A stretch of DNA of 38,282 nt, taken from Gnetum montanum (lineage: Eukaryota > Streptophyta > Gnetopsida > Gnetales > Gnetaceae). The notes beneath the pieces were generated by a model, which was given only the letters and a program-made list of their open reading frames with translations, did not search any database and was not told where the DNA came from. The position numbers were made by a program, and so were the translations under genes. Numbering within the stretch: position 1 is the stretch's first letter; each line of letters opens with the position of its first letter. Below, piece by piece: positions 1 through 10,600 of the stretch. The stretch is taken from the NCBI GenBank assembly GCA_015680685.1, contig MNCI01004101.1, positions 420,542-458,823 of the forward strand, in the 5' to 3' direction.

Positions 1-2
1 TG

Positions 3-3000
3 GCAGGAGCAAGCCTGATGGATTGCCAGCACTTAACCAAACTATTAATTATCAATGGACCATACGACAGAATTGCAAGGGACATCAACATAAACCTCAT
101 CCACCTAAGTTCATCAATGGACGACGCAATCATAGCCTCAACACAACAAACAACAGACAACTACAAGTGCATGAAAAAATCCCTCGACATAGAAGCCAAA
201 AATATCACTGAAGACCCGTTGACCGAAACCCCCATCACCATGCCTAATGGGGAAATTAAAATACTAAAATTAAGCACATTACTCAAATCGCAACTAGCCA
301 AAAACATTGAAGACGTGCTTAGGAACAACATGAAAGCATTTTCTTGGTCTTACACAGACATGCCCGGACTAGATCCCCGAGTTGTCTAGCACAACATTAT
401 CCTTGATCCGAAATTGAGACCAGTAAAACAAAAGGCATGAAAGGTTAAAGCCAAGGTGGAATTGGCAGTTCGTAATGTGATCACCAAGCTTTATCTGGCT
501 GGTTTCATCCGGGCTGTTGATTACACCGAGTGGATATCGAACATGGTCATTTTTCTAAAGAAGAACGGAAGCATTCGCTTATGCATTGATTTCTGGGATT
601 TAAATGTTGCAACCATAAAACATGATTTTCCTCTACCCAACATTGATCAACTTATTGACTCGACCACTGGGCATGCACTATTATCTTTTATGGACAGCTT
701 CTAAGGATACAATCAAATACGCATTAACCCGGAGCATCAGCTCTGGACAACCTTTATGAAACCATGGGGAACCTTTTGTTACACAATGATGCCCTTCAGT
801 CTCAAAAACGCTGGGGCCACGTATCAAAGAGCAATGACGTTCATCTTTAGCAATTACATGTTACACTTGCTCAACGACTATGTAGACGACATTGTGGTTA
901 AGTCAAAAACATCAGAACAACATATACAAGACCTTGACCTAGTATTAAAATGTTGTTTAAAGTATGAATTGAGACTCAACCCAAAAAAATGTGTCTTCGG
1001 TGTCAAGACAGGAAAAATGATTGGATTCATAGCCTCAGAAGCAGGGATACGAGTGGACCCCGATAAAGTTAATGCCATAACAAACCTAAAACCACCAGGA
1101 AACCTTACCGAACTTCAAGGTCTACAAGGTAGATTATAGTTTATCAGGCACTTCATAGAAAAATTGATAGACAAACTAAAACCTATAAACCACCTGTTAC
1201 GCAAAAACGTTTGTTTTGAATGGACTCTGCAGTGTAAAGAAGCATTCAATAACATCAGAACAACACTTTCCCGATTACCCACAGTTTATCCACGTCAAAA
1301 CGATAAACCATTTTACATCTACCTTGGTACTTCGGATTCGTCAATTGTGTCTATGATTTACCAGAAACAAGATGACGAAACTGAAGTCCCTGTATATTAC
1401 TTAAGCCATGCATTGGTTTCCCATGAGGAAAAGTATAACGATGTGGAGAGGGCCTGTTTAGCTTTGGTCTTTTCTTTGAGAAAATGGAGACAGTACCTCT
1501 TCCGTAACCAAGTTAATATAATTTGCAAGGATAATGTGCTTAGGGCCATCATAGGAAACATTTACGAAACAAGTTGAATAGCCCGCTGGAAATCCATGAT
1601 AGCTGAATTTGATCTGTACTACATAGCACAATCATCAATTAAAGGTCAAGCCATAGCAACTCAAATGGCCACATCACCAATGCACGATCAAGTGATAATA
1701 GAGCCAGAATTCCTGGATGAGAACATAAGCGCAATAGACATAGTACCCAATGACTACGATGTCATTCTAAGCTTCGATGGAGCATCCACCTCTCAAGGCG
1801 GAAGTGCAGCCGTTGTCATTACCTACCCCTCTGGGGAAATCCGACCCTTTGCCTATCATTTCAACTTTTATTGTACAAACAACATAGCAGAGTACGAAGG
1901 TCTCCTTAGAGGTCTCACGGCAGCATTGGCTTTAGACATCACATGGCTTGTGGTCAGAGGAGACTCGCAACTGGTCATAAACCAGGTCACAGATTTCTAT
2001 ACATGTAAAGCCCAACATTTACAACCATACTGTGACCTGGAAAAACACCTAATGAGGCGATTCGAAAACATCGATGTGCAACACATCTCTAGAAATAACA
2101 ATACCATCGCAGATGCACTAGCCACCTTGGCATTAAACATATCACCTGACATATTTCGCACGTTGCCAAGCTCCCTAACTAGTTGTGCCGAACCAATAAC
2201 CGATACTCTTGACACGCTACCGATTGCATCTGTTAGCACAACACGTGCGATAGAATGGTACGATGACCTAAAAGAATACCTTCTACATGGAGAAACACCA
2301 CGACATCTAACAAATGCAGAAAAGGATGCAGTACGAAAATGTTCTAAGCAGTATACCCTGGTAGGGGACATATTATGTCGTAGATCTTATGAAGGCATAT
2401 TGTTAACATGCGTCAATAGTACCGATGCCCAAACCATTTTCGAACAAGTACACGATGGACTATGCGGAGGACATATAGCACCAAAAGCCATGGAAACAAA
2501 GATCAGACACTTAGGCTACTATTGGCCCCACATGGAATACGACTGTCTCTTCAAGGTCAAAACATGTGGCGCTTGTCAAAAACATAGCAATCTAATACAT
2601 GTCCCACAAAATGAGTTGCATACAATGAAAATCACGTGGCCCTTTCAAAAGTGGGGATTGGACATTATCGGCCCAATAACGCCCTCATCTTCTGCGGGGC
2701 ATAGTTTCATCATAACCGCAACCGAATATTTCACAAAGTGGGTAGAAGCTGCTCCTCTTCGAAGAACTACATCTAAACATGTATGCAATTTCATTCTCGA
2801 AAACATTGTAACCCGCTTTGGCATTCCCATGANNNNNNNNNNNNNNNNNNNNNNNNNNNNNNNNNNNNNNNNNNNNNNNNNNNNNNNNNNNNNNNNNNNN
2901 NNNNNNNNNNNNNNNNNNNNNNNNNNNNNNNNNNNNNNNNNNNNNNNNNNNNNNNNNNNNNNNNNNNNNNNNNNNTCTTGTTTACGGTTTAGAAGCTATT

Positions 3001-3378
3001 TTACCTTTGGAATTATAGGTACCATCTTTAAGGATCATACTTTCCAGACTCCTCGGCGATGGGCAGAACAATGATCTGTGCATCATTGACTTCGACTCGG
3101 TGGAGGAAGAATGCATACGCGCACTCAATTAGATTGAATGGTATAAAAAAAAATAACGACAATGACATCGACATGACATCCATAAGCGCCCTATCAAAGA
3201 AGGTGACCTTGTACTTAAGGCAGTTCGAGAACACTCAGACAAATTCCCAGCCAACTGGGAAGGGCCTTACTTGGTTATTAAACCATTTGAAAATGGAGCA
3301 TTTAAGTTAGCTGATATAGAAGGAAATGAGCTCGCAAATCCAACCAATCACTCGTTCCTGAAGCCATTCCACATTTGA
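3..3378 (+). pseudogene. pol: Element 1: Ty3/gypsy (Tat-type) pol, RT to integrase, 5'-truncated by window edge
   Basis: This is the 3' part of a retrotransposon polyprotein that copies element RNA into DNA and integrates it. Reading frame 3 is kept from position 3 to the N run. Visible in order: a pre-RT linker; RT with FLKKNGSIRLCIDF (about 570-615) and catalytic YVDD (879-890); RNase H (about 1300-1520); a second RNase H-like domain with SFDGAS, AEYEGL, GDSQLV and IADALA acidic residues (about 1755-2130); the integrase zinc finger with H..H and CGAC (about 2450-2580); and the first catalytic Asp in GLDIIGP (about 2655). After the gap the frame resumes at 2977 and ends in NHSFLKPFHI at 3376-3378. 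In-frame stops at 387, 437, 702, 1137, 1575, 3016, 3130, 3154 and 3163 make it non-functional. The duplicated RNase H places it in the Tat/Ogre lineage (family knowledge). Gag and protease would lie left of the window. Confidence 0.95.
2833..2975. other. Assembly gap (143 N) inside integrase core
   Basis: A run of 143 N hides the second catalytic Asp and the Glu of the integrase DDE triad. The homologous interval in element D, between the Met codon ending at 25888 and the Leu codon starting at 25626, is 261 nt and in frame. The interval here is 145 nt and not a multiple of three. The N count is therefore probably an underestimate, or there is a deletion. Confidence 0.97.
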
Positions 3379-3404
3379 ACAATGTGAGGGACATGCGAGT
3401 CCTG

Positions 3405-3785
3405 GGATCAAGACTATAAACTGATACCATAGCTCCTCCTGGAATCATGACAGTAAACTGATACCATAGAACAGTCATGGATTACGACTCAAAACTAATA
3501 CCACAACTCATCCTGGAATCATGATAATAAACGGATACCACACAGTGTCTGCAATGACGATAAACTAGCATCCGTCCGGCATGACAAGTAAACTGCCAAA
3601 GTCACATTCGCCAGAGTTTGCTAAGACTATAAACTGGTTTGCCTCTTCATGGTCCGCTAAGACTAGAAACTGGCAACATAACGTCCGCCACGACACTAAA
3701 TGGGTAATGTCCAATGGGTTATGACATAAAACTAACCCATGATAGTCCGCTAAGACTATAAACTGGCAAGTTCATCCCAAGTTCC
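3405..3785 (+). repeat. Degenerate tandem repeat in the 3' UTR of element 1
   Basis: About ten diverged units spaced roughly 35-45 bp apart, each containing a version of GACTATAAACTGGC (for example near 3412, 3449, 3526, 3545 and 3758), often next to CCGCTAAG or GGAATCATGA. The array lies just after the pol stop codon and before the LTR. The motif is the sense-strand counterpart of the GACCTTAAACTAGC motif found in non-coding parts of elements 2 and D. Tat-lineage elements are known to carry variable tandem repeats in this region. The stretch from 3785 to 4036 shows no gene. Confidence 0.75.
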
Positions 3786-4919
3786 ACAACTTGCGGCCAC
3801 ACTCAGTCATCAGAATCACTGCATCGCCTGCCATAAGACAATCTTACCAACATTGTTGCCATTTATATACAGTGCTTGAAATCACCTCCAATATCTTTGT
3901 TCCTTCTGTAACTGTGTAAGTCTAAGCTCGCTTATTCGCTCATGGTTTTCTTGTCTCCTTGGAGTTATGTTTGCAGGAGGACACTCGAAAGTCTCGCATA
4001 AGAATGCATTTCATCATAAGCAGCAAGATGGGATAATGTTCACAGCACACATGGCCAGACTAAATTAAATCATTTGCTAGTACATCCCCATCTCCCGACA
4101 CACTCTATCAGTCATACCTTTGATACACATAGTACATCCAAAACTTTGAGCACGTTGTTGCATACTGTAACACTTTGAAGTAGTTGCAACACGCGACGTA
4201 ATACTTGCGCATGAGTACAGAATCAAAGCAAAGTCTCTTAAAAAAAAAGACACTTGGCACTTCCACACAAGCCCCAGGCAGGAAAGCAGTTGTCTTAAAA
4301 CCAAGTACTCATGTTAAAAATAATCTGAAAACATACGATTACATGGCTTTGGCTCTCTGTCAAGAGGTTCCCCCTAAACACTAAACAAGGGCCCTGTTCC
4401 TCCAAAGAATGTAACACATCCTCCCGTGGCTTCGGTCTTGCCAGCAAGTTCTCTTGAACACTACCCAAGAGTCTTGTTCCGCCAAAGGACACACATCAAA
4501 TATCTAGATTCCAATTCTGCTAAATAATGGCTATTGACAAGGATTAGCATGACACACACACCAGAGCATCCCCTTTTCATCAAGCACAATCCCTTGAGCA
4601 GTTACTAGTCCCCCACAATCCCCATTTTCCTACCAGCTACAAAATTCCATTATCCCAATCCCATGTACTATTGAACATGGTGCAATGACATCTACTCAAG
4701 TGGCAACAGACAAAGTCTCTATCGAATTGCTTGTGGTATTTTACACTTCCTTGTCGACACTTCTCGGGTCGATTCCTCCAAACGTTAACAAAGAGGGGTC
4801 AATGAAACACCGCAAAAATTTTCAGCTTAGTGCTTGTCCAGCACCAAGCAGGACAGATGACCACAGCTGCATCTGGTGTCACACTTGACAATTTCGGAGA
4901 TCCGATGCTGAATTTTCAC

Positions 4920-5375
4920 TAACTATGCATTCCCAGCATATATGCCCAAGTGTACATTCCCAACATATACACTCAAAATCTCAGTGTATACGCCCAACGT
5001 GTACACTCAATTTTACAGCATACACGCCCAACGTAGATGTCTAGCGTACATGCACAGCGTACACGCCTCACCTGGGTGCTCAGCAAAGTACAACAGATGT
5101 ATATGCCCGACATGAAATCCCCAAAGACGGCATGAAAACAACACTACAGAGCAAGAATTGATACAAGGCAGGAGCACACCAGCGTATACGCTCTAGTGTA
5201 TACGCCCAGCATCCATCCACATATACGCCCAGCGTATACGCCAGCATCCACGACATCTACGCCCAAGTCCACATATGTCCAGCACATCAGCGTATACGTC
5301 CAGCACCGCTAGTGTATATGCCCAACGTATACGCCCACAGTCTACGCTCGCTATAGACAACGTATACGCCCAGAA
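4920..5375 (+). repeat. GTATAC-based short tandem repeats in LTR U3
   Basis: More than a dozen irregular copies of a unit like AGCGTATACGCCCA. Exact GTATACGCC appears about five times and close variants (ATATACGCCC, GTACACGCC, GTATATGCCC) at the others. The core GTATAC is a palindrome. The array lies in U3, 100-550 bp upstream of the TATA box, and scattered copies (ACGCTAGA, CGTATAGC) reach into R-U5 near 5570-5890. Role unknown; position suggests an enhancer-like or expanding minisatellite array. Confidence 0.8.
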
Positions 5376-5419
5376 AATGTAACATATTGTACACTTGTAA
5401 ATTTTATGCTCTTGCACCC

Positions 5420-5476
5420 GGTCAACGCGCCACGTGTCTCCCAACCCGAGTCCACTATGAAAACCCTATATAAAAG
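5420..5476 (+). promoter_or_regulatory. Element 1 LTR core promoter: W-box-like, G-box, TATA
   Basis: TATATAAAAG at 5467-5476 is a strong plant TATA box. A perfect G-box CACGTG (5431-5436) lies about 30 bp upstream, and GGTCAA (5420-5425; TTGACC on the other strand) is W-box-like. Transcription would start near 5497-5505 if spacing is normal. G-boxes and W-boxes are known targets of bZIP/bHLH and WRKY factors; that they act here is inference. Confidence 0.7.
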
Positions 5477-6061
5477 CCCAATTTTTCAAGAAATCCAGGG
5501 CGGTTGGAAAAATTCCCAGAGCACACCAGAGAGCAGAGACACTGAGAACCAGAACACAAAGCCCTTTACGCTAGAAAACCCTATACGCTAAGCAGACACC
5601 CTTTACGCTGTCCCTACAGTGCAAACCAACCATAACTGTCCGTGCATCCACTGGGCTTTTCGTCCGCCTTGTGTTCCCATCACAACTGCGTTATACCGAT
5701 GCATTGTACTTTCATTCTATAATTCCATTGTTACATTTTCTTCCCAAAATCATTTACAGTTCGCATTAATTGTTGCACATATTCTATTTTCACTCATTTA
5801 CGTTTCCGCTCTGTTTGCACCGTTTACACTATTTACACGCTGATTTACACCCGTTACGCCGTTTACGTATAACCTAGCGTATAGCACTTCGGTGTATGTT
5901 TGGGGAAATCCTTGTCTGATCTGCATGCAGACCACCCAAGGTACTCTACCTTTGTTCATTCTAGCTTGCCCTCAAGCAAAGGTAGGGTCTTCTGTGTGTG
6001 TCCTGTGATCCCACGGTCTCTGTTTCCTTCCAGTCGGAGACCGACCATTTCGGATGGTACA

Positions 6062-6884
6062 GCTAGTAGGTTGCTCTAGCGTTCTTGAGCCTGAAAGGCA
6101 TCATGGTGTAGCAGAAGGTACCCTATGGGGTCATGAAGATTTTTGTCAACTAGTGATCTGGGTTAATGTGGATTTGGTTGTATCCAGAGAAACCATCCAT
6201 GAAGGATAGCAAGGCATGACTAGTCGTGGTGTTAATGAGCTAATCAATGCTTGGAAGTGAGAAATTGTCTTTGATTGTTGCTTTGTTCAGATCCCGAAAG
6301 TCTATATAGATTCATATTTCTCCCATTTTCTTCAAAACCACAAAAATGTTGGACACCCATTCGAAAGAGTCAGCTGCACGTATGAAACCAGCTTGGTATA
6401 GCTTGGTGATTTCATCCCTCATGGCTAGTGTGATTTTCGGCTTAACTTTGTGAGCCTTCTACTTGACTGCCTTCGTGCATGGGTCTAGGACAATGTTGTG
6501 TTGTATCAGCTAAAGATCTAGACCTAGCATGTTGTTGTAGAACCATGTGAAGACATTGATGTTGTCTTGCAGAATCTTGGCTACGTTTTTGTGTGTATGT
6601 GCATCTAGGAGGGAATTGAGTTTTAACATTTTTACCTCCTCCTTAGACATGGTCACAAGCGTATCAATAAGGGGGTCCTTAGTTACATTCCTAACCTTTA
6701 ATTCTAGGGCTTGGATCAGATGTTTGGGCCAATCTGGGGATGTTTCTAAGGTTTCTATAGTGCGAGCTGTGGTTGATCCCTAGTCGATCAAGTTGGGGTT
6801 CAACTATCTCGCAAGCTTGCCATGTAGACCTACTAATGTTAAGGGTGTGGAGAGATTGTAACATATTTCCATCTCTTGCTTGAC
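6062..6884 (-). pseudogene. pol: Element 2 RT (N-terminal half), disrupted
   Basis: The minus-strand translation gives the pre-RT linker (KDPLIDTLVTM, about 6660), the motif around TWFYNNMLGLD (about 6530), the RT region AMRDEITKLYQAGFIRAADS (about 6410), IDFRDLN (about 6300), HALLSFMDGFSGYNQI (about 6190) and GTFCYTMMPFRLKNA (about 6100). Sequence similarity to RT ends at ATY, then a stop, at the junction near 6062, before the YxDD catalytic box. Stops replace expected Gln or Arg at several places. Its 5' limit is set at 6884, where an acceptor-like TTTTGGTAG precedes coding sequence; element D has TTTTGCAG at the same point. Confidence 0.9.
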
Positions 6885-7008
6885 CTACCAAAATGAGATG
6901 AAAGCCTGGTTAAGTAGCACCTATTGGCAAAGATCGTGCATAATGAAAATTTGCAAAACAACGATGGGATGTAACTTGCGAAGAATGATGATATAAAGAT
7001 TAAAAGCT

Positions 7009-7358
7009 TGCTAGTTTAAGGTCATGGTGGATCACCAAGGCAGAAGAATGTGAAGTTTGTTAAAAAATGCAAACTACTAACATGAAAACATGAAACTGCT
7101 AGAAATTGTGAAATTGCCAATGCGAAAGTGCAAAATTGCTGGTTTAATGTCATTGCGGACTACAAATGTATAACAGGTTGAAACTGCTAGTTTAAGGTAT
7201 TTTTGGACCATTAAAGGTGTGACTATGCTAGGATTGCTAATTTAAGATCTTTCTCGACCATTAAAGATGTGACTATGCTAGGATTGCTAGTTTAAGGTCT
7301 TTTTGGACTGTTAACACTGCAATTGTTGGAGTTGCTAGTTTAAGGTCTTTTTGGACCC
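7009..7358 (+). repeat. TAGTTTAAGGTC tandem repeats between RT and gene A
   Basis: Six diverged copies of GCTAGTTTAAGGTCTTTTTGGACC and relatives (7010, 7138, 7187, 7238, 7288, 7333), the last four about 50 bp apart with TTAAAGGTGTGACTATGCTAGGATT between them. The array is non-coding and lies between the RT exon on the minus strand and the gene A promoter on the plus strand. The same motif stands in the same place in element D (28800-28900). The stretch 7358-7534 shows nothing else. Confidence 0.8.
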
Positions 7359-7534
7359 TTAACAAAACAAATATTTTTTTCTTGTTTTTGGGAAAGAAAA
7401 CAGTTGGCTTGAAGTGTGTCAAGATTTAATGTCAATAGTGCTACAATGTCATGATGAGCATGCTACACTGTATGGTGCACTTCGCATTAATCAAAGAGAG
7501 CGAGCAGAAAGTTTTCCTATCTTACCATTATGGC

Positions 7535-7545
7535 CATAAATAGGG
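7535..7545 (+). promoter_or_regulatory. TATA-like element of gene A
   Basis: CATAAATAGGG about 65 bp upstream of the first ATG (7609). The sequence from here onward aligns with the gene C promoter (29127 onward): ATAAATAGGG is followed in both by a C/A-rich leader with ATTNTCANNNTNAGAGC and AGAA. Shared promoter and leader sequence implies the gene is transcribed from its own start, antisense to the host element. No expression evidence can be read from the sequence. Confidence 0.55.
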
Positions 7546-7608
7546 ATTAAAACCTAGTAAGATTTCCATTCTCACCATAAGAGCATAGAATACATATCGG
7601 AGCACAAG

Positions 7609-10600
7609 ATGATTTTGAAGTGTGAAGCAATTGTGCTAACAATAAGCAAGGTGATTTTTTTGCATAGCGGAGAGGGGAAATCTGCAAGTACGACGATGGC
7701 TCCTAAGAAGGAACATACTCACCTAGCACTTGCAAAGGTTGAGGAGGTGAAGGAAAGCCTATTGTGCATGACACAAGTGCACATTGTGGCATGGGATGAG
7801 ATGCCGTTAACTCGATAGGCTACTATGCTTCCTCTATTTTTTTGCAATTCTAGCTTTTGTTTTCTACTTTCATTGTGTATCGTACTCTCAGTCATCTAGA
7901 TTTTCTATCATCATGTTGTTTTGGGCTTTGCATCGCCACTATTACCATTTTGGCCATGGAAGATGCATAAACACTATGCCATCGTTGCATGCAAGCTCGC
8001 TTAAACTACCACCACCACAGTTGTCATAACCGCGGGGGCTTAGATAGTTTAAGTTACTTGGCTTTTGAATGGTGTAATGTAGAACCATCAAGAGGGCTAG
8101 GCCATGTGTGATGTGAGAGTGCAACACATGTTTTGTTAAGGAATTCTATTAATTGTTCTGTTAGGGTTGACTGCTTTGTTGCTATGCTAGGCTATTTCTG
8201 CTATGCTAGCACTTTTGTGTTCTTGCTATGCTATGTGCAGGAAGAGGGCTATGCTATGCTATATGCAAGGACCTCTAGGTATTGCTATGTTGCATGCATA
8301 TTGCTGATTGCATTGTGCAGGGTGGGGATGAGGTCCATCTTGATTATTTTAGAAATTGTAGGGGTCCTATGTCATGTGAGAAAACCCATGGCCAACATCC
8401 CTCCTCCCTGGATATGTATGGGAGAGCGATGGGTATGGATTAGGGAAGGGGCACAGGAGTTTCTACAATACCTCCTCAAACTCTTTAGTGTGATTGTTTG
8501 GTCATACCTAGAGGAGGAAGAGGCAGCTATCATAATAGAAGAATTATTTCCTAGGAAAAGTTGGGGCATCTTGATGTTTCTAATGGATGGAGCAGTCTTT
8601 AGTAGGTAGGGAGAAGGATCTAGTCAATGCCCAATAGGGTTGAGGCATTTATCCTAGATTTGGGATATGCCTGAGTATAGCTGCTACCACTCTTACAACA
8701 TGTTGTTTATTGCATGTCACATGGTAATGTGCTTCCAGAACCCACTAGGGATTGTCTACTGTGCTGGTGGGTGAGTTTCTTGTAACCTTGTTCTGCTGTG
8801 TTGTGCGATTCTTGATATATTGGCCAAATGCTAACAATATGTTATTTTTCCTGCTACCAAGTTCTTCATTGACAAGAATAGGATTCATGATCGATTGGGT
8901 CTACTAACTATGGCATGGATAGCCCTGTAATAGTTCTCTTCTACTAAGAACCTACGTGTAGGTTTGGTTGGTAGTGTGGGGGTGAATATCCCTCCTATCC
9001 ATACTTGTTCCCCCTTCCCTATGAGCAGTGTAAGGGGTCTGGTTGGCTAGATGACGGGTGGGTAGAGCCCTTCAAACTGATCACTGTTGATCAGGTTCTA
9101 ATTAGTCTCCCATAGTTCCTACTACCATACCAACCTGGTAGGCCAAATAATGAGTGCTATATGCTTAACTGTCTTTGCATTTTTTGAATTTTCTATGTTT
9201 TTATGCTAACATTTTTTGTGAAAATTGTTGTAGGGGAAAATAAGCCCTAGGAGGTGAAAGGGATAACTGTCAAGAAATAGGGAGTGAATATCTACTTCAA
9301 TTATGGAGAAGTAGAGATGAGCCAACACTGGATAAACTGTATGGCCTTGGACTCCCTAGTCCAGAACATTCAAAAGGTGGGGCTTATGGATCTATTCCTG
9401 GCCTTGAATCCAAAAATTCCTACCACCGAGATTTCTCCTTGGTCAAGTCATTTTTCGACAAAGCGAGCCACTTCCACATACACGTTCATGGCATACAGGT
9501 GGTCATTGAAATCAATGACCAGTTGTTCGTGGACCTCTTTGACGTCCCTATTGATGGCATACTCATACGGTCAAAGTCAAAGACAGAGCTAACCCTTCAG
9601 AAGATGGACATCTAAGAGTGGTTAGGGATTACCAAGGAGAGAAAGGGGCTCCCCATGGAGATGCTTAAAGAAGGACTTGCCAAGGGGGTTTACCCTATCT
9701 TTCATGCTCATGCATTCTCCCAGCTACATTCTCAAGGGAAGGTCATGGGAATTGAGTAGGTTTCGATGATGCGTGAAGTTATGGAGAAGGGGGCCCATTA
9801 CAACTAGGCTAAGTTTCCATGTAAAGGCTTGTAGAATGAGATCTTGGGGATTTGTAAGAAGATAGGGTTCAATTACAACATCCATTTTAGCTTTTACATA
9901 ACCTTCCTAAAGAGTTTCACAGAGTTCCTGGTGGTTTAGGAGAAAGGAGTCTGGGTCATGCAAAATCATGACCAGATCTCCAGACCATGGATTCGCCAAA
10001 TCCTTCAAATCACTTGAGCCCAAGATCCCTTAAAAATAATTAGGGACTCATTTTCTATAATGACTATGGATTAGGTGGCCTGGAATGTTCACAACCAAGA
10101 CAACATAGGAGAGATGCCCCCCATCGTAGATGGTAGCATGTCATAGGGTGAATGTCTCATAGTTGAGACTATGGCTAGAAAGTTACAGTGAAAGAGGCCT
10201 CCTTCAGCTAAGGAAACCCTTTCCATAAAGGAAGAGGAGGGGTGAAGACTATGGCTTAAACTGTATAGGACCCAACCCCCTATTGGTAAGCGCTTTCGTT
10301 TAATGCTTACTTGGCTATTGTTTGCTACGCTACGCTACGCTAATGCAAACATGTTTCTTTCATACTTGCATTGAGCTAAGGCAAACATGTTTCTTGACTA
10401 TAAAAATAAGAAGAGGAAGAAGAAGAAGTCGATGAAGAGGTGTTGGCCCTTAAGATAGGAACAACGAATAAAGACACGGGGGCCCCAGTCTCGGAGAGAA
10501 GGGCCTCGGTCATAAGGAAGGGAGCTCTTGTAGCTAACGTAAGGGATTTTTCTATTAGGGAGAATCCCCCTACTAATGAAGAGGAGTCTCCATTGAATAA

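Larger units (their letters stand above)
4037..6061 (+). mobile_element. Element 1, probable 3' LTR
   Basis: The left end is set at TGTTCACAGC just after AAGATGGGATAA, a weak polypurine tract. The homologous place in element D reads AAGAGGAGGATAC...TGTTTC, and both are preceded by the shared stretch AAGAATG(C/T)ATTT(C/T)A(T/C)CATAAG. The right end is set at ...GGTACA (6061), because RT of another element begins abruptly at 6062. About 4735-4850 aligns with 23390-23480 on the minus strand (element D LTR), including AAAGAGGGG and TGAAACACC. The LTR holds U3 repeats, a TATA promoter near 5467, and about 560 bp of R-U5. Boundaries are inferred; the 5' LTR needed to prove them is outside the window. 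I see no gene in it. Confidence 0.65.

Noticed and set aside
5193-5444. Minus-strand frame rich in GRIRWAYTL
   Set aside because: Produced by the GTATACGC tandem repeats in the LTR; no independent support.
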